Shown piece after piece: positions 1 through 5,939 of a stretch of 7,725 bases of DNA. This DNA is from Hydrogenophaga sp. (GTDB lineage Bacteria > Pseudomonadota > Gammaproteobacteria > Burkholderiales > Burkholderiaceae_C). Both the position numbers and the translations under genes were made by a program. Under the pieces are notes generated by a model that saw nothing but the letters and a program-made list of their open reading frames with translations, searched no databases and was not told the DNA's origin. Positions within the stretch are counted from its first letter, which is position 1. Each line of letters opens with the position of its first letter. Location of the stretch: the NCBI GenBank assembly GCA_011390855.1, contig JAABRN010000522.1, positions 1-7,725 on the forward strand, in the 5' to 3' direction.

Positions 1-8
1 GCGCTTCC

Positions 9-1993
9 TCAACCAGAAAGCAGCTTGTCTTCGGCAAGCGACAGGGCCTGGGCTTTCCCCCCAGAACCAACGTATCGCCGCCCTCCATGACCGTGTCGTC
101 ATCGAGCACCGCAGCCTTTCCGCCAGCCCGGCGCAAGCTCACGAGCCTCACACCGATCGCTTCCAGCGCCAGGTGGCCAATTGTTTTGCCCACCGAACGG
201 CCTGCGGTCGGCAAGGTCACCGTATGCAGGCGCTCGTGATCGAGCTCGTCCACACTGTCGTCGTCGGCGCCGTGGAAGTAGCCACGCAGCAGGTTGTAGC
301 GCGCATCGCGCTGCTCTTGCACCACGCGAATCACGCGCCGCATGGGCACTCCCACCAGAGCCAGGGCGTGGCTGGCCAGCATCAGGCTGGCTTCAATGGC
401 TTCGGGCACCACTTCGGTGGCACCGGCGCTGCGCAGCTTTTCCAGATCCACGTCGTCCACCGTGCGCACCACCACTGGTACATGCACCGCTTGTTCGTGG
501 GCGTGGTGCAACACCTTGAGGGCACTGGGGGTGTCCAGGTAAGTGACAACCACCGCACTGGCACGGTGCAAACCTGCGGCCATGAGCGCCTGCAGGCGTG
601 CGGCATCGCCAAAGACCACCGAATGCCCTGCGGCGGCTGCCTGGCGTACCCGGTCCGGGTCCAGGTCAAGCGCCATGTAAGGAATCCCCTCGGCATCCAG
701 CAGACGGGCCAGGTTCTGTCCGCAGCGGCCATAGCCGCAGATGATCACGTGCTTGTCGGCGTTGATGGCCTTGCGTGCGATGCTGGTCATCTGCACCGAC
801 TGCATCAGCCAGTCGCTGCCCACCACACGACCGACGATGTCGTTGGTGTAGAGAATGATGAAGGGGGTGGCAATCATGGAGATCACCATGCTTGCCAGAA
901 TGGGGTTGAACAGCTGCGGCGGCACAAGGTTGTTCTGACCGGCCAGGGTGAGCAGCACCAGCCCGAACTCTCCACCTTGGGCCAGATACAGACCCACCCG
1001 CAGTGACACACCCATGGACGCGCCGAACAGCCGCGTGAGACCCGTGATGAGCGCGAGTTTGAAGGCGACGGAGAGCGACAGCAGCAGCAGCACCAGCGGC
1101 CAGCGATCGAGCACGAGCCGCCAGTCGAGCATCATGCCGATGGTGATGAAGAAGAGCCCCAGCAGCACATCGTGAAACGGCCGGATGTCGGTCTCCACCT
1201 GGTGCTTGTATTCGGTCTCTGAAATCAGCATGCCGGCCACGAACGCGCCGAGTGCCAGCGACAGGCCAGCGTGTTCGGTGATCCATGCCAGACCCAGGGT
1301 GATGAGCAGCAGGTTGAGCATGAAGAGCTCATCGCTCTTCTGGCGCGCCACCAGGGTGAGCCACCACCGCATCACCTTCTGGCCACCCGTGAGCAAAATG
1401 CCCAGCAGCACGACCGCCTTCACCAGCGCCAGTGCGAGTGCCGGCAGCAGGTCTTCCGGGTCGGCCGCGAGCGCGGGAATGAGCACCAGCAGCGGCACCA
1501 CGGCCAGATCCTGGAACAGCAAGATACCCATGACGCGCTTGCCGTGCTCGGACTCCAGCTCCAGCCGCTCGGCCATCAGCTTGATCACGATCGCGGTGCT
1601 GCTCATGGCCATCACGCCACCCAGCGCCAGCGCGATCTGCCAGGAAATGTCCCACCAGGTGGGCAGCATCAGCGTCAGCGCCAGCGAGGCGCCAGTGGTG
1701 ATCAGCACGGTCAGCACCACCTGTGACAGGCCCAGACCAAACACGTGGCGCTTCATCGCCCTGAGCTTGGGCAGGCTGAACTCCAGCCCGATCACGAACA
1801 TGAGGAACACCACGCCGAACTCGGCCAGGTAGCGGATGCCGCTGGAATTCTGGGCCAGCGCGAGTGCATTGGGCCCGATCAGGATGCCCACCACCAGGTA
1901 GCCCAGCATCGGCGGTAGCTTGAGCTGCCGGCACGCCACCACGCCCAACACAGCCGCAAGCAGGTACAGGAGCGCAATGTCGAGCGAATTCAT
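9..1993 (-). CDS. KefB/KefC-like CPA2 cation:proton antiporter with RCK domains (C-terminal frameshift)
   Basis: Inner-membrane monovalent cation (probably K+)/H+ antiporter of the CPA2 family. The protein starts MNSLDIALLYLL at the ATG whose first base is 1993. Residues 1 to about 380 are a run of hydrophobic helices carrying family signatures: PPMLGYLVVGILIGP near 27-41, FGVVFLMFVIGLEF near 59-72 and FQD at 160-162. A soluble TrkA-N (RCK) domain follows from about residue 412, with the dinucleotide-binding GYGRCG at 420-425 and an acidic LDLDPDR about 20 residues later. A TrkA-C-like domain covers roughly the last 80 residues. The frame is open from 1993 down to about 50, after which it reads an atypical tail (PRPCRLPKTSC) and runs off the window. 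The next frame instead gives QALSLAEDKLLSG and a stop at 9-11, as expected for the family, for a total of about 661 aa. Divergently transcribed from kdsD. The ion and any glutathione gating cannot be read from sequence, so I give no symbol. Confidence 0.88.
44..62 (-). other. apparent one-base frameshift near the 3' end of the antiporter gene
   Basis: On the minus strand the antiporter reads DTLVLGGKP in frame and then loses similarity to the family. Adding one base in either short homopolymer here (six G at 62-57 or three C at 52-50 on the minus strand) restores GGK(P/A)QALSLAEDKLLSG and a TGA at 11-9. It could be a sequencing or assembly error, a real mutation, or a genuine variant tail that continues outside the window. 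Confidence 0.7.
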
Positions 1994-2087
1994 GGGGCAG
2001 ATGGTAAGGGTTGCAAGGCACGTCCGCGCGGGAAGGCAAAGCAGAAGTTGTGCCGTTGCAGTGCGCCGGGCCGCCCCTGGTGCAAGC

Positions 2088-2116
2088 CTGCCAGTTTCGG
2101 CTCCAACGGCGATAAT
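2088..2116 (+). promoter_or_regulatory. putative sigma-70 promoter of kdsD, leaderless geometry
   Basis: A GATAAT box (2111-2116, 5 of 6 matches to TATAAT) is preceded at a 17-nt spacing by CTGCCA (2088-2093, 4 of 6 matches to TTGACA). A start site 7 nt downstream of the -10 box would fall on the A of the kdsD ATG at 2123, giving an mRNA with no 5' leader. No Shine-Dalgarno sequence is visible between 2100 and 2122, which agrees with this. Inferred from sequence only. Confidence 0.5.
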
Positions 2117-2122
2117 TCGGCG

Positions 2123-3121
2123 ATGCAGCTGCCAACCACCTTCGACCCGACCCGTGCGGCAGCGTTTGCCCGTGAAACCTTGCAGATCGAGGCAGCAGCC
2201 ATCTCCGCGATGGCGCAGCGGGTGGACGACAGCTTCGCCAAGGCCATGGCGCTCATGCTCGCCTGCCAGGGCCGTGTGGTGGTGATGGGGATTGGAAAGA
2301 GCGGCCATATTGGTCGCAAGATCGCGGCCACTTTGGCATCCACAGGCACACCGGCCATGTTTGTGCACCCCGCAGAAGCCAGCCATGGCGACCTGGGCAT
2401 GATCACCCCGGGTGACGTGGTGCTGGGCATCAGCAACAGCGGTGAAAGCGAAGAGCTCACGGTCATCCTGCCGCTCATCAAGCGCATGGGCGTGCCCCTG
2501 GTGGCCATCACCGGCCGCGTGAGGTCCACGCTGGGTCAACACGCCGAGGTGGTGCTGGACGCTTCGGTGGAGAAGGAGGCATGCCCGCACAACCTGGCCC
2601 CCACCGCCAGCACCACGGCCCAGTTGGCCATGGGCGATGCAATCGCCGTGGCGCTGCTCGATGCCCGTGGTTTCAAGGCCGACGATTTTGCGAGGTCCCA
2701 CCCTGGTGGCGCGCTGGGCCGCAAGCTGCTGACCCATGTGCGTGACGTGATGCGCACTGGCGAAGCGCTGCCCCGCGTCACCCAGGAGGCTGGCTTGATG
2801 ACCCTGATGCGCGAAATCAGCGCCAAGGGCCTGGGAGCCAGCGCCATTGTGGATGCGGATGACCGGGTGCTGGGCATCTTCACCGATGGTGACTTGAGGC
2901 GCCTGATCGAGAAGAGCGAGAACAACAGCGATCTTCGCAATCTGACGGCGAGCGAAGTCATGCACCCCGATCCGCGCACCATCCGTGCCGACGCGCTGGC
3001 CGTGACTGCTGCCGAACTCATGGAGGCCACGCGCATCACCAGCGTGCTGGTGGTCGACGAGACTGGTCGGCTGTGCGGTGCGCTCAACAGCAACGACCTG
3101 ATGCGGGCGAAAGTGATTTGA
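2123..3121 (+). CDS. kdsD: D-arabinose-5-phosphate isomerase (KpsF/GutQ/KdsD family)
   Basis: Interconverts D-ribulose-5-phosphate and D-arabinose-5-phosphate in the cytoplasm, the first step towards KDO for lipopolysaccharide. The protein has 332 aa, against 328 in E. coli KdsD. A sugar-isomerase (SIS) domain spans about residues 45-180 with GIGKSGHIG (56-64) and SNSGESEE (104-111), followed by SHPGGALGR (192-200). Two CBS domains form the C-terminal half (about 208-262 and 278-332). Residues corresponding to those implicated in E. coli KdsD catalysis (Lys59, Glu111, Glu152, His193) fall at the same numbers here. I start at ATG 2123 (MQLPTTFDPT) because this gives the family length and sits just after a good -10 box; the frame is open further upstream to about 2048, but that stretch is Cys/Pro-rich and unlike the family. 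First gene of a KDO/LPS cluster. A KpsF or GutQ paralogue is the only alternative; the neighbouring kdsC and lptC favour KdsD. Confidence 0.96.
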   Translation: MQLPTTFDPTRAAAFARETLQIEAAAISAMAQRVDDSFAKAMALMLACQGRVVVMGIGKSGHIGRKIAATLASTGTPAMFVHPAEASHGDLGMITPGDVVLGISNSGESEELTVILPLIKRMGVPLVAITGRVRSTLGQHAEVVLDASVEKEACPHNLAPTASTTAQLAMGDAIAVALLDARGFKADDFARSHPGGALGRKLLTHVRDVMRTGEALPRVTQEAGLMTLMREISAKGLGASAIVDADDRVLGIFTDGDLRRLIEKSENNSDLRNLTASEVMHPDPRTIRADALAVTAAELMEATRITSVLVVDETGRLCGALNSNDLMRAKVI

Positions 3122-3228
3122 CCCCTCTGTGCCGCTTCCGCCCGGGGGAACGGCGCTGGCGAACCGGCCAAGCAGGTTTCGCGGCGCCCTCGTACCAAGA
3201 GGCCTCGCCCGAACGACCCCTCTGCAGT

Positions 3229-3234
3229 TAGCAT
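3229..3234 (+). promoter_or_regulatory. possible -10 box just upstream of kdsC
   Basis: TAGCAT (4 of 6 matches to TATAAT) ends 6 nt before the kdsC ATG, the same distance as the GATAAT box before kdsD. No convincing -35 box lies 16-18 nt upstream, and no Shine-Dalgarno sequence is visible before 3241. It may drive a second, leaderless transcript, or kdsC may be read through from kdsD across the 119-nt gap. Weak evidence on its own. Confidence 0.3.
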
Positions 3235-3240
3235 CGCCTT

Positions 3241-3807
3241 ATGTCTTCCGATCTGTCCCCGCTACGCCCCGTCCTGACTTTCGAGCCCGAATTGCTGCTG
3301 CGCGCGCAGGCCGTGCGGGTGGTGTTTTTTGATGTGGATGGCGTGCTCACCGATGGGGGTCTCTACTTCAGTGAATCGGGTGAGACGCTCAAGCGTTTCC
3401 ACACACTGGACGGGCATGGCATCAAGTTGCTGCAGCGCGCAGGTATCACGCCCGCCGTGGTCACAGGGCGCGACTCACCCGCCCTGCGCCGACGCTTGGA
3501 AGCCCTCGGGGTGGTGCATGCCCGATACGGCACGGAAGACAAGCGCCCCGCCGCCGAAGAGATTCTTGGCGAGCTGAAGCTGTCATGGTCGGACGCAGCA
3601 GCCATGGGCGACGACTGGCCCGACCTTCCCATGCTGCGTCGCGCGGCGCTCGCCTGCGCACCTGCCACGGCTCACGCGGAAGTGCTGGCGCTGGCCCACC
3701 ACGTCACGCAACGCCCTCCCGGCATGGGCGCCGTGCGCGAATTGTGTGACGTGCTGCTGATGGCCAGGGGGGGGTATGCGCGCGAACTGGAGGTGGCATC
3801 GCAATGA
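3241..3807 (+). CDS. kdsC: 3-deoxy-D-manno-octulosonate 8-phosphate phosphatase (HAD superfamily)
   Basis: Removes phosphate from KDO-8-phosphate to give free KDO, two steps after KdsD, in the cytoplasm. The protein is 188 aa, the same size as E. coli KdsC, a capless HAD phosphatase that works as a tetramer. HAD motif I is FFDVDGVLTDGG (29-40) with nucleophile Asp31 and general acid Asp33. Motif II is the Thr of VVTGRD (73-78), motif III Lys101 (TEDKRPA), and motif IV MGDDWPD (122-128) with the Mg2+-binding aspartates. The tail PPGMGAVRELCDVLL (159-173) corresponds to the C-terminal segment that closes over a neighbouring active site; E. coli has Arg where this protein has Met162. An eight-G tract lies in the 3' end (3767-3774). 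The stop codon overlaps the lptC start (ATGA), implying translational coupling. Preceded by kdsD. Confidence 0.95.
   Translation: MSSDLSPLRPVLTFEPELLLRAQAVRVVFFDVDGVLTDGGLYFSESGETLKRFHTLDGHGIKLLQRAGITPAVVTGRDSPALRRRLEALGVVHARYGTEDKRPAAEEILGELKLSWSDAAAMGDDWPDLPMLRRAALACAPATAHAEVLALAHHVTQRPPGMGAVRELCDVLLMARGGYARELEVASQ
3767..3774 (+). repeat. G8 homopolymer in the 3' end of kdsC
   Basis: Eight consecutive G residues encode the end of Arg176 plus Gly177-Gly178 of KdsC, 30 nt before the lptC start codon. Tracts of this length are prone to slippage and to miscalling. A change of one base would alter only about the last eleven residues of KdsC but would also move its stop relative to lptC. Confidence 0.9.
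3789..3793 (+). promoter_or_regulatory. Shine-Dalgarno sequence for lptC inside kdsC
   Basis: GGAGG lies 10 nt upstream of the ATG at 3804 and within the kdsC coding sequence. With the ATGA overlap it supports 3804, rather than the internal Met20 codon at 3861, as the lptC start. Confidence 0.7.
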
Positions 3808-4463
3808 ACAGTTCCTTGCCACTGGAGCCGTTGCAGAACGCCACCCCGCGCGTGGTCAAGATGCGCGTGTACCAGTTCTGGGATCAGCTCTCGATTTACC
3901 TGCCCGTGCTTCTGATGGGTTTGCTGGCCTTGGCGTCTTACTGGTTGCTGCGCGCCACGCCAATACCCGAGACCCCACCAGAAGAGCGGGAGCTGTCGCA
4001 CGAGCCTGACTACTACATGCAACGCTTCTCGGTGAAAGTCTTTGACGCGAATGGGCGCATCATGTCTGAGGTGTTTGGCGCAGAAGGGCGCCACTACCCC
4101 GACACGGATATGCTGGAGATCGACAAGGCGCGCATCCGCAAGTACAGCCCGGAGGGCCAGTTGACCACCGCCACCGCGCACCGCGTGACCAGCAACGGCG
4201 ACAGCACGGAGTTCATCCTCGAAGGCGATGCGATCGTGATTCGGCAAGCGGGCAAGAATGCAGCGGGCAAGCGCTTGCCAAGGCTGGAATTCCATGGTGA
4301 ATACCTGCGTGTGCTGACCAAGTGGGACATCCTCTCCTCTGACCAGCCCGTGCTGCTGATCCGGGACAACGACCAGATGCGCGCCGACAGTCTCTTCTAC
4401 AGAGGTGACCGCCAGTCGGCTGTGCTCAAAGGGCGGGTTCAGGTACAAATGCAACCGCGTTGA
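3804..4463 (+). CDS. lptC: LPS export ABC transporter periplasmic protein LptC
   Basis: Bitopic inner-membrane component of the Lpt bridge; it receives LPS from the LptB2FG extractor and passes it to LptA in the periplasm. The protein is 219 aa, a little longer than E. coli LptC (191 aa) because of a roughly 20-residue N-terminal extension. One transmembrane helix is at about residues 31-49 (IYLPVLLMGLLALASYWLL). The rest is a periplasmic beta-jellyroll-type domain with family-like text: FSVKVFDANGRI near 75-86, HYPDTDMLEIDKARI near 97-111 and a C-terminal MRADSLFYRGDRQSAVLKGRV near 192-211. The start at 3804 has a GGAGG ribosome site and overlaps the kdsC stop. LptC diverges strongly between species, so the assignment leans partly on context after kdsD-kdsC, which is a classic arrangement. 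The usual partners lptA and lptB do not follow in this window. Confidence 0.9.
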   Translation: MNSSLPLEPLQNATPRVVKMRVYQFWDQLSIYLPVLLMGLLALASYWLLRATPIPETPPEERELSHEPDYYMQRFSVKVFDANGRIMSEVFGAEGRHYPDTDMLEIDKARIRKYSPEGQLTTATAHRVTSNGDSTEFILEGDAIVIRQAGKNAAGKRLPRLEFHGEYLRVLTKWDILSSDQPVLLIRDNDQMRADSLFYRGDRQSAVLKGRVQVQMQPR

Positions 4464-4499
4464 GCAAACACGCGCCAATCGTTGCCCACTGACACACGC

Positions 4500-5279
4500 A
4501 TGTCCCAGCTCCCACTCGTTTTGATCACCGGTGCCTCCAGCGGCATCGGTCAGGCATTGGCCGCGCGTTTTGCACAAGCGGGCTACCGGCTCGCACTGGT
4601 GGCGCGTCGCACAGACGATACGCAGGCCTGGGCCGACGCACAGGGACTGGGCAAGGACCGCTGTCACATCTACGGCGCAGACGTGAGCGAGACCGACAGC
4701 ATCGTGGCAGCAGCGAGGGCCTGTATGGTTTCACAAGGGGTGCCTGACGTGGTGATCGCCAACGCAGGCATCAGCGTCGGCATGGACACCGCAGAACGCG
4801 ATGACATTGATGTTATGGCCCGCACCTTCGCCACCAACAACACAGGGTTGGCCGCGACCTTTCATCCTTTTGTGACCTCCATGCGTGAGCGTGGCCATGG
4901 CACGCTGGTCGGTATTGCCAGCGTGGCGGCGATCCGGGGTCTGCCTGGGCATGGCGCCTATTGCGCGAGCAAGGCGGCGGTGGTGGCCTACTGCGAAAGC
5001 CTGCGCGGTGAACTGCGTGGCAGTGGCGTGGCGGTGGTGACCTTGCTCCCGGGCTATGTCGACACGCCGCTGACGCGCCAGAACCGCTATGGCATGCCGT
5101 TCCTGATGAGCGCAGAAGCGTTTGCCGACCAGGCTTTCCGGGCGATTCAGGGCGGGGTCAGCTACCGCGTGATTCCGTGGCAGATGGGGGTGGTGGCCAA
5201 GCTGCTGCGTTTGCTACCCGACCCACTGTTCGACCGCCTTCTGGCCGGGCGCCCCCGCAAGCACCGACAGAACCGGTGA
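4500..5279 (+). CDS. SDR-family NAD(P)-dependent oxidoreductase
   Basis: A classical short-chain dehydrogenase/reductase of 259 aa, probably cytosolic; the substrate cannot be told from sequence. The Rossmann-fold cofactor motif is TGASSGIG (10-17), and ARR at 35-37 after the second strand hints at NADP(H), although this is weak. NAG (88-90) is the structural motif. The catalytic set is complete: Asn113/114, Ser141 (GIAS), Tyr154 and Lys158 in YCASK, with the usual 13-residue Ser-Tyr spacing. PGYVDTP (184-190) follows as expected. The C-terminus is basic and hydrophobic (VVAKLLRLLP, then RPRKHRQNR) and might touch the membrane. I use ATG 4500; an in-frame TTG at 4482 would add six residues but has no better ribosome site. 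It starts 36 nt after lptC on the same strand, so it is probably co-transcribed, yet no link to LPS can be shown. Confidence 0.9.
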   Translation: MSQLPLVLITGASSGIGQALAARFAQAGYRLALVARRTDDTQAWADAQGLGKDRCHIYGADVSETDSIVAAARACMVSQGVPDVVIANAGISVGMDTAERDDIDVMARTFATNNTGLAATFHPFVTSMRERGHGTLVGIASVAAIRGLPGHGAYCASKAAVVAYCESLRGELRGSGVAVVTLLPGYVDTPLTRQNRYGMPFLMSAEAFADQAFRAIQGGVSYRVIPWQMGVVAKLLRLLPDPLFDRLLAGRPRKHRQNR

Positions 5280-5290
5280 CGCGGCACTTC

Positions 5291-5306
5291 CCCTGATCCA
5301 TCAGGG
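5291..5306 (+). terminator. hairpin after the SDR gene, possible terminator
   Basis: CCCTGATCCATCAGGG is a perfect inverted repeat (six-pair stem CCCTGA/TCAGGG with a TCCA loop) starting 11 nt after the SDR stop codon. It is followed only by TCTGAGCTTTT, so the T-tract is displaced and termination would be weak or assisted. It may mark the end of the kdsD-kdsC-lptC-SDR transcript. Confidence 0.4.
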
Positions 5307-5491
5307 TCTGAGCTTTTCGCTGGCGACCCAGTCTGACGAGCCGCGTGGTGGATTTCATGGTTCTGCCGGGACATTTTTGCGTCTTGCCAAGAGCGACCTG
5401 CCGATGCCGGAAGCGCTCGGTGTGACGCTGTCGATCCACCTGCCGGACGCTGGCCGCCATTCGTCTCCTCCCTGCCACTCGCCGTGCGGTA

Positions 5492-5513
5492 TGTCACACC
5501 ATGCGTCTTGACA
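5492..5513. repeat. TGTCA-N12-TGACA inverted repeat overlapping the -35 box
   Basis: Two perfect 5-bp arms (5492-5496 and 5509-5513) are separated by 12 nt. The right arm is part of the TTGACA box, so a protein bound here would compete with or contact RNA polymerase. Five-base arms can arise by chance; no regulator gene is nearby. Confidence 0.3.
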
Positions 5514-5535
5514 GCTTTCTGGTGGGTCGCAAGAT
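5508..5535 (+). promoter_or_regulatory. putative promoter of fccA-fccB
   Basis: TTGACA (5508-5513) matches the sigma-70 -35 consensus exactly. The best -10 candidate at a 16-nt spacing is CAAGAT (5530-5535), with 3 of 6 matches including the conserved A2 and T6. Transcription would begin near 5542, giving a leader of about 30 nt that includes the GGAG ribosome site. A perfect -35 with a poor -10 is compatible with a promoter needing an activator, but this is inference. Confidence 0.4.
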
Positions 5536-5560
5536 GTGATCCATTCATTTTCCCGTTCCT

Positions 5561-5564
5561 GGAG
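5561..5564 (+). promoter_or_regulatory. Shine-Dalgarno sequence for fccA
   Basis: GGAG lies 8 nt upstream of the ATG at 5573 and favours that codon over the internal Met17 codon (5621), which would also leave a usable signal peptide. Confidence 0.6.
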
Positions 5565-5572
5565 CAGTCCTG

Positions 5573-5932
5573 ATGAGAGCCACACGCCAGAGGAGTTTTG
5601 TGCGGTCTGAGTCCCGCGTCATGAGCGCTTCATTGCTGGTGGTTCTGGCCTTGCTGATGCCCGTGGACGCCAGCTCGCAGACGCTGGCACGTGATTCCGC
5701 TGACCTGCAGGTGCAGGTCTGGGCTGCAAGCTGCATGGCCTGTCACGGACCGGAAGGGCGTGCCGAGGGGACAGGTCTGACCATTGGCGGCCGGCCGGAG
5801 CAGGAGCTGCTGGGCAAGCTGCTGGGTTACAAGAGCGGCAAGCTGCCAGCGACCATCATGCACCAGCATGTCAAAGGCTACAGTGATCGGGAGCTGAGTC
5901 GCATTGCCGGGTACTTCGCATCGTTGAAGTGA
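5573..5932 (+). CDS. fccA: monoheme c-type cytochrome, cytochrome subunit of flavocytochrome c sulfide dehydrogenase
   Basis: Small periplasmic cytochrome c of 119 aa that would take electrons from the flavoprotein encoded next and pass them to the respiratory chain. A Sec signal peptide covers about residues 1-35: a basic start (RATRQR, R11, R15), a hydrophobic core SASLLVVLALLMPV and possible cleavage near VDASS-QT. One heme-binding motif CMACH sits at 54-58, and Met96 in ATIMHQHVKGYSD is the likely second axial ligand. That segment, and the pattern GGRPEQELLGKLLGYKSGKLPATIM before it, resemble known FccA cytochromes. The domain ends in the typical LSRIAGYFASLK helix. There is only one heme, whereas the Allochromatium vinosum subunit carries two. 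Its stop is 7 nt before fccB, so the pair forms an operon. A general cytochrome c553-like protein is the alternative, but pairing with fccB makes the assignment fairly firm. Confidence 0.87.
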   Translation: MRATRQRSFVRSESRVMSASLLVVLALLMPVDASSQTLARDSADLQVQVWAASCMACHGPEGRAEGTGLTIGGRPEQELLGKLLGYKSGKLPATIMHQHVKGYSDRELSRIAGYFASLK

Positions 5933-5939
5933 GCACACC

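Larger units (their letters stand above)
5280..5572. other. 293-bp intergenic region between the SDR gene and fccA
   Basis: No gene could be supported here on either strand. The 5' part holds a hairpin (5291-5306) and the 3' part a promoter-like TTGACA, a small inverted repeat and the fccA ribosome site. In between (about 5317-5490) one plus-strand frame is open from inside the SDR gene down to a TGA at 5509-5511, with a coding-like stretch (SDLPMPEALGVTLSIHLPDA), but its first ATG is at 5404 and I recognise nothing in it. It may be gene debris or a chance open frame in G+C-rich DNA. Confidence 0.55.

Noticed and set aside
173..1006. Long plus-strand open frame (277 codons, His-rich) opposite the antiporter
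   Set aside because: It is the antisense reading of a well-supported TrkA-domain gene in G+C-rich DNA; its His/Gln/Ala-rich composition matches a shadow frame and no domain is recognisable.
1185..1832. Plus-strand open frame of 215 codons, Ser/Thr-rich
   Set aside because: It lies wholly opposite the membrane domain of the antiporter, where helix codons read backwards give Ser/Thr-rich text.
2048..2122. Longer N-terminus for kdsD from upstream in-frame codons
   Set aside because: The extra residues are Cys/Pro-rich, unlike the family, and the region contains the likely promoter; the ATG at 2123 gives the standard length.
3672..4667. Minus-strand open frame of 331 codons across kdsC, lptC and the SDR start
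   Set aside because: It runs through three real genes on the other strand, has no recognisable domain and no ribosome site; a shadow frame.
5162..5548. Minus-strand open frames across the SDR 3' end and the intergenic gap
   Set aside because: The text is Arg/Gly/Ser-rich without any motif and overlaps the SDR coding region; not convincing as a gene.
5535..5550. TGTGAT resembling half of a CRP or FNR site before fccA
   Set aside because: There is no matching second half at the required spacing, so a lone half-site is not reported as a feature.
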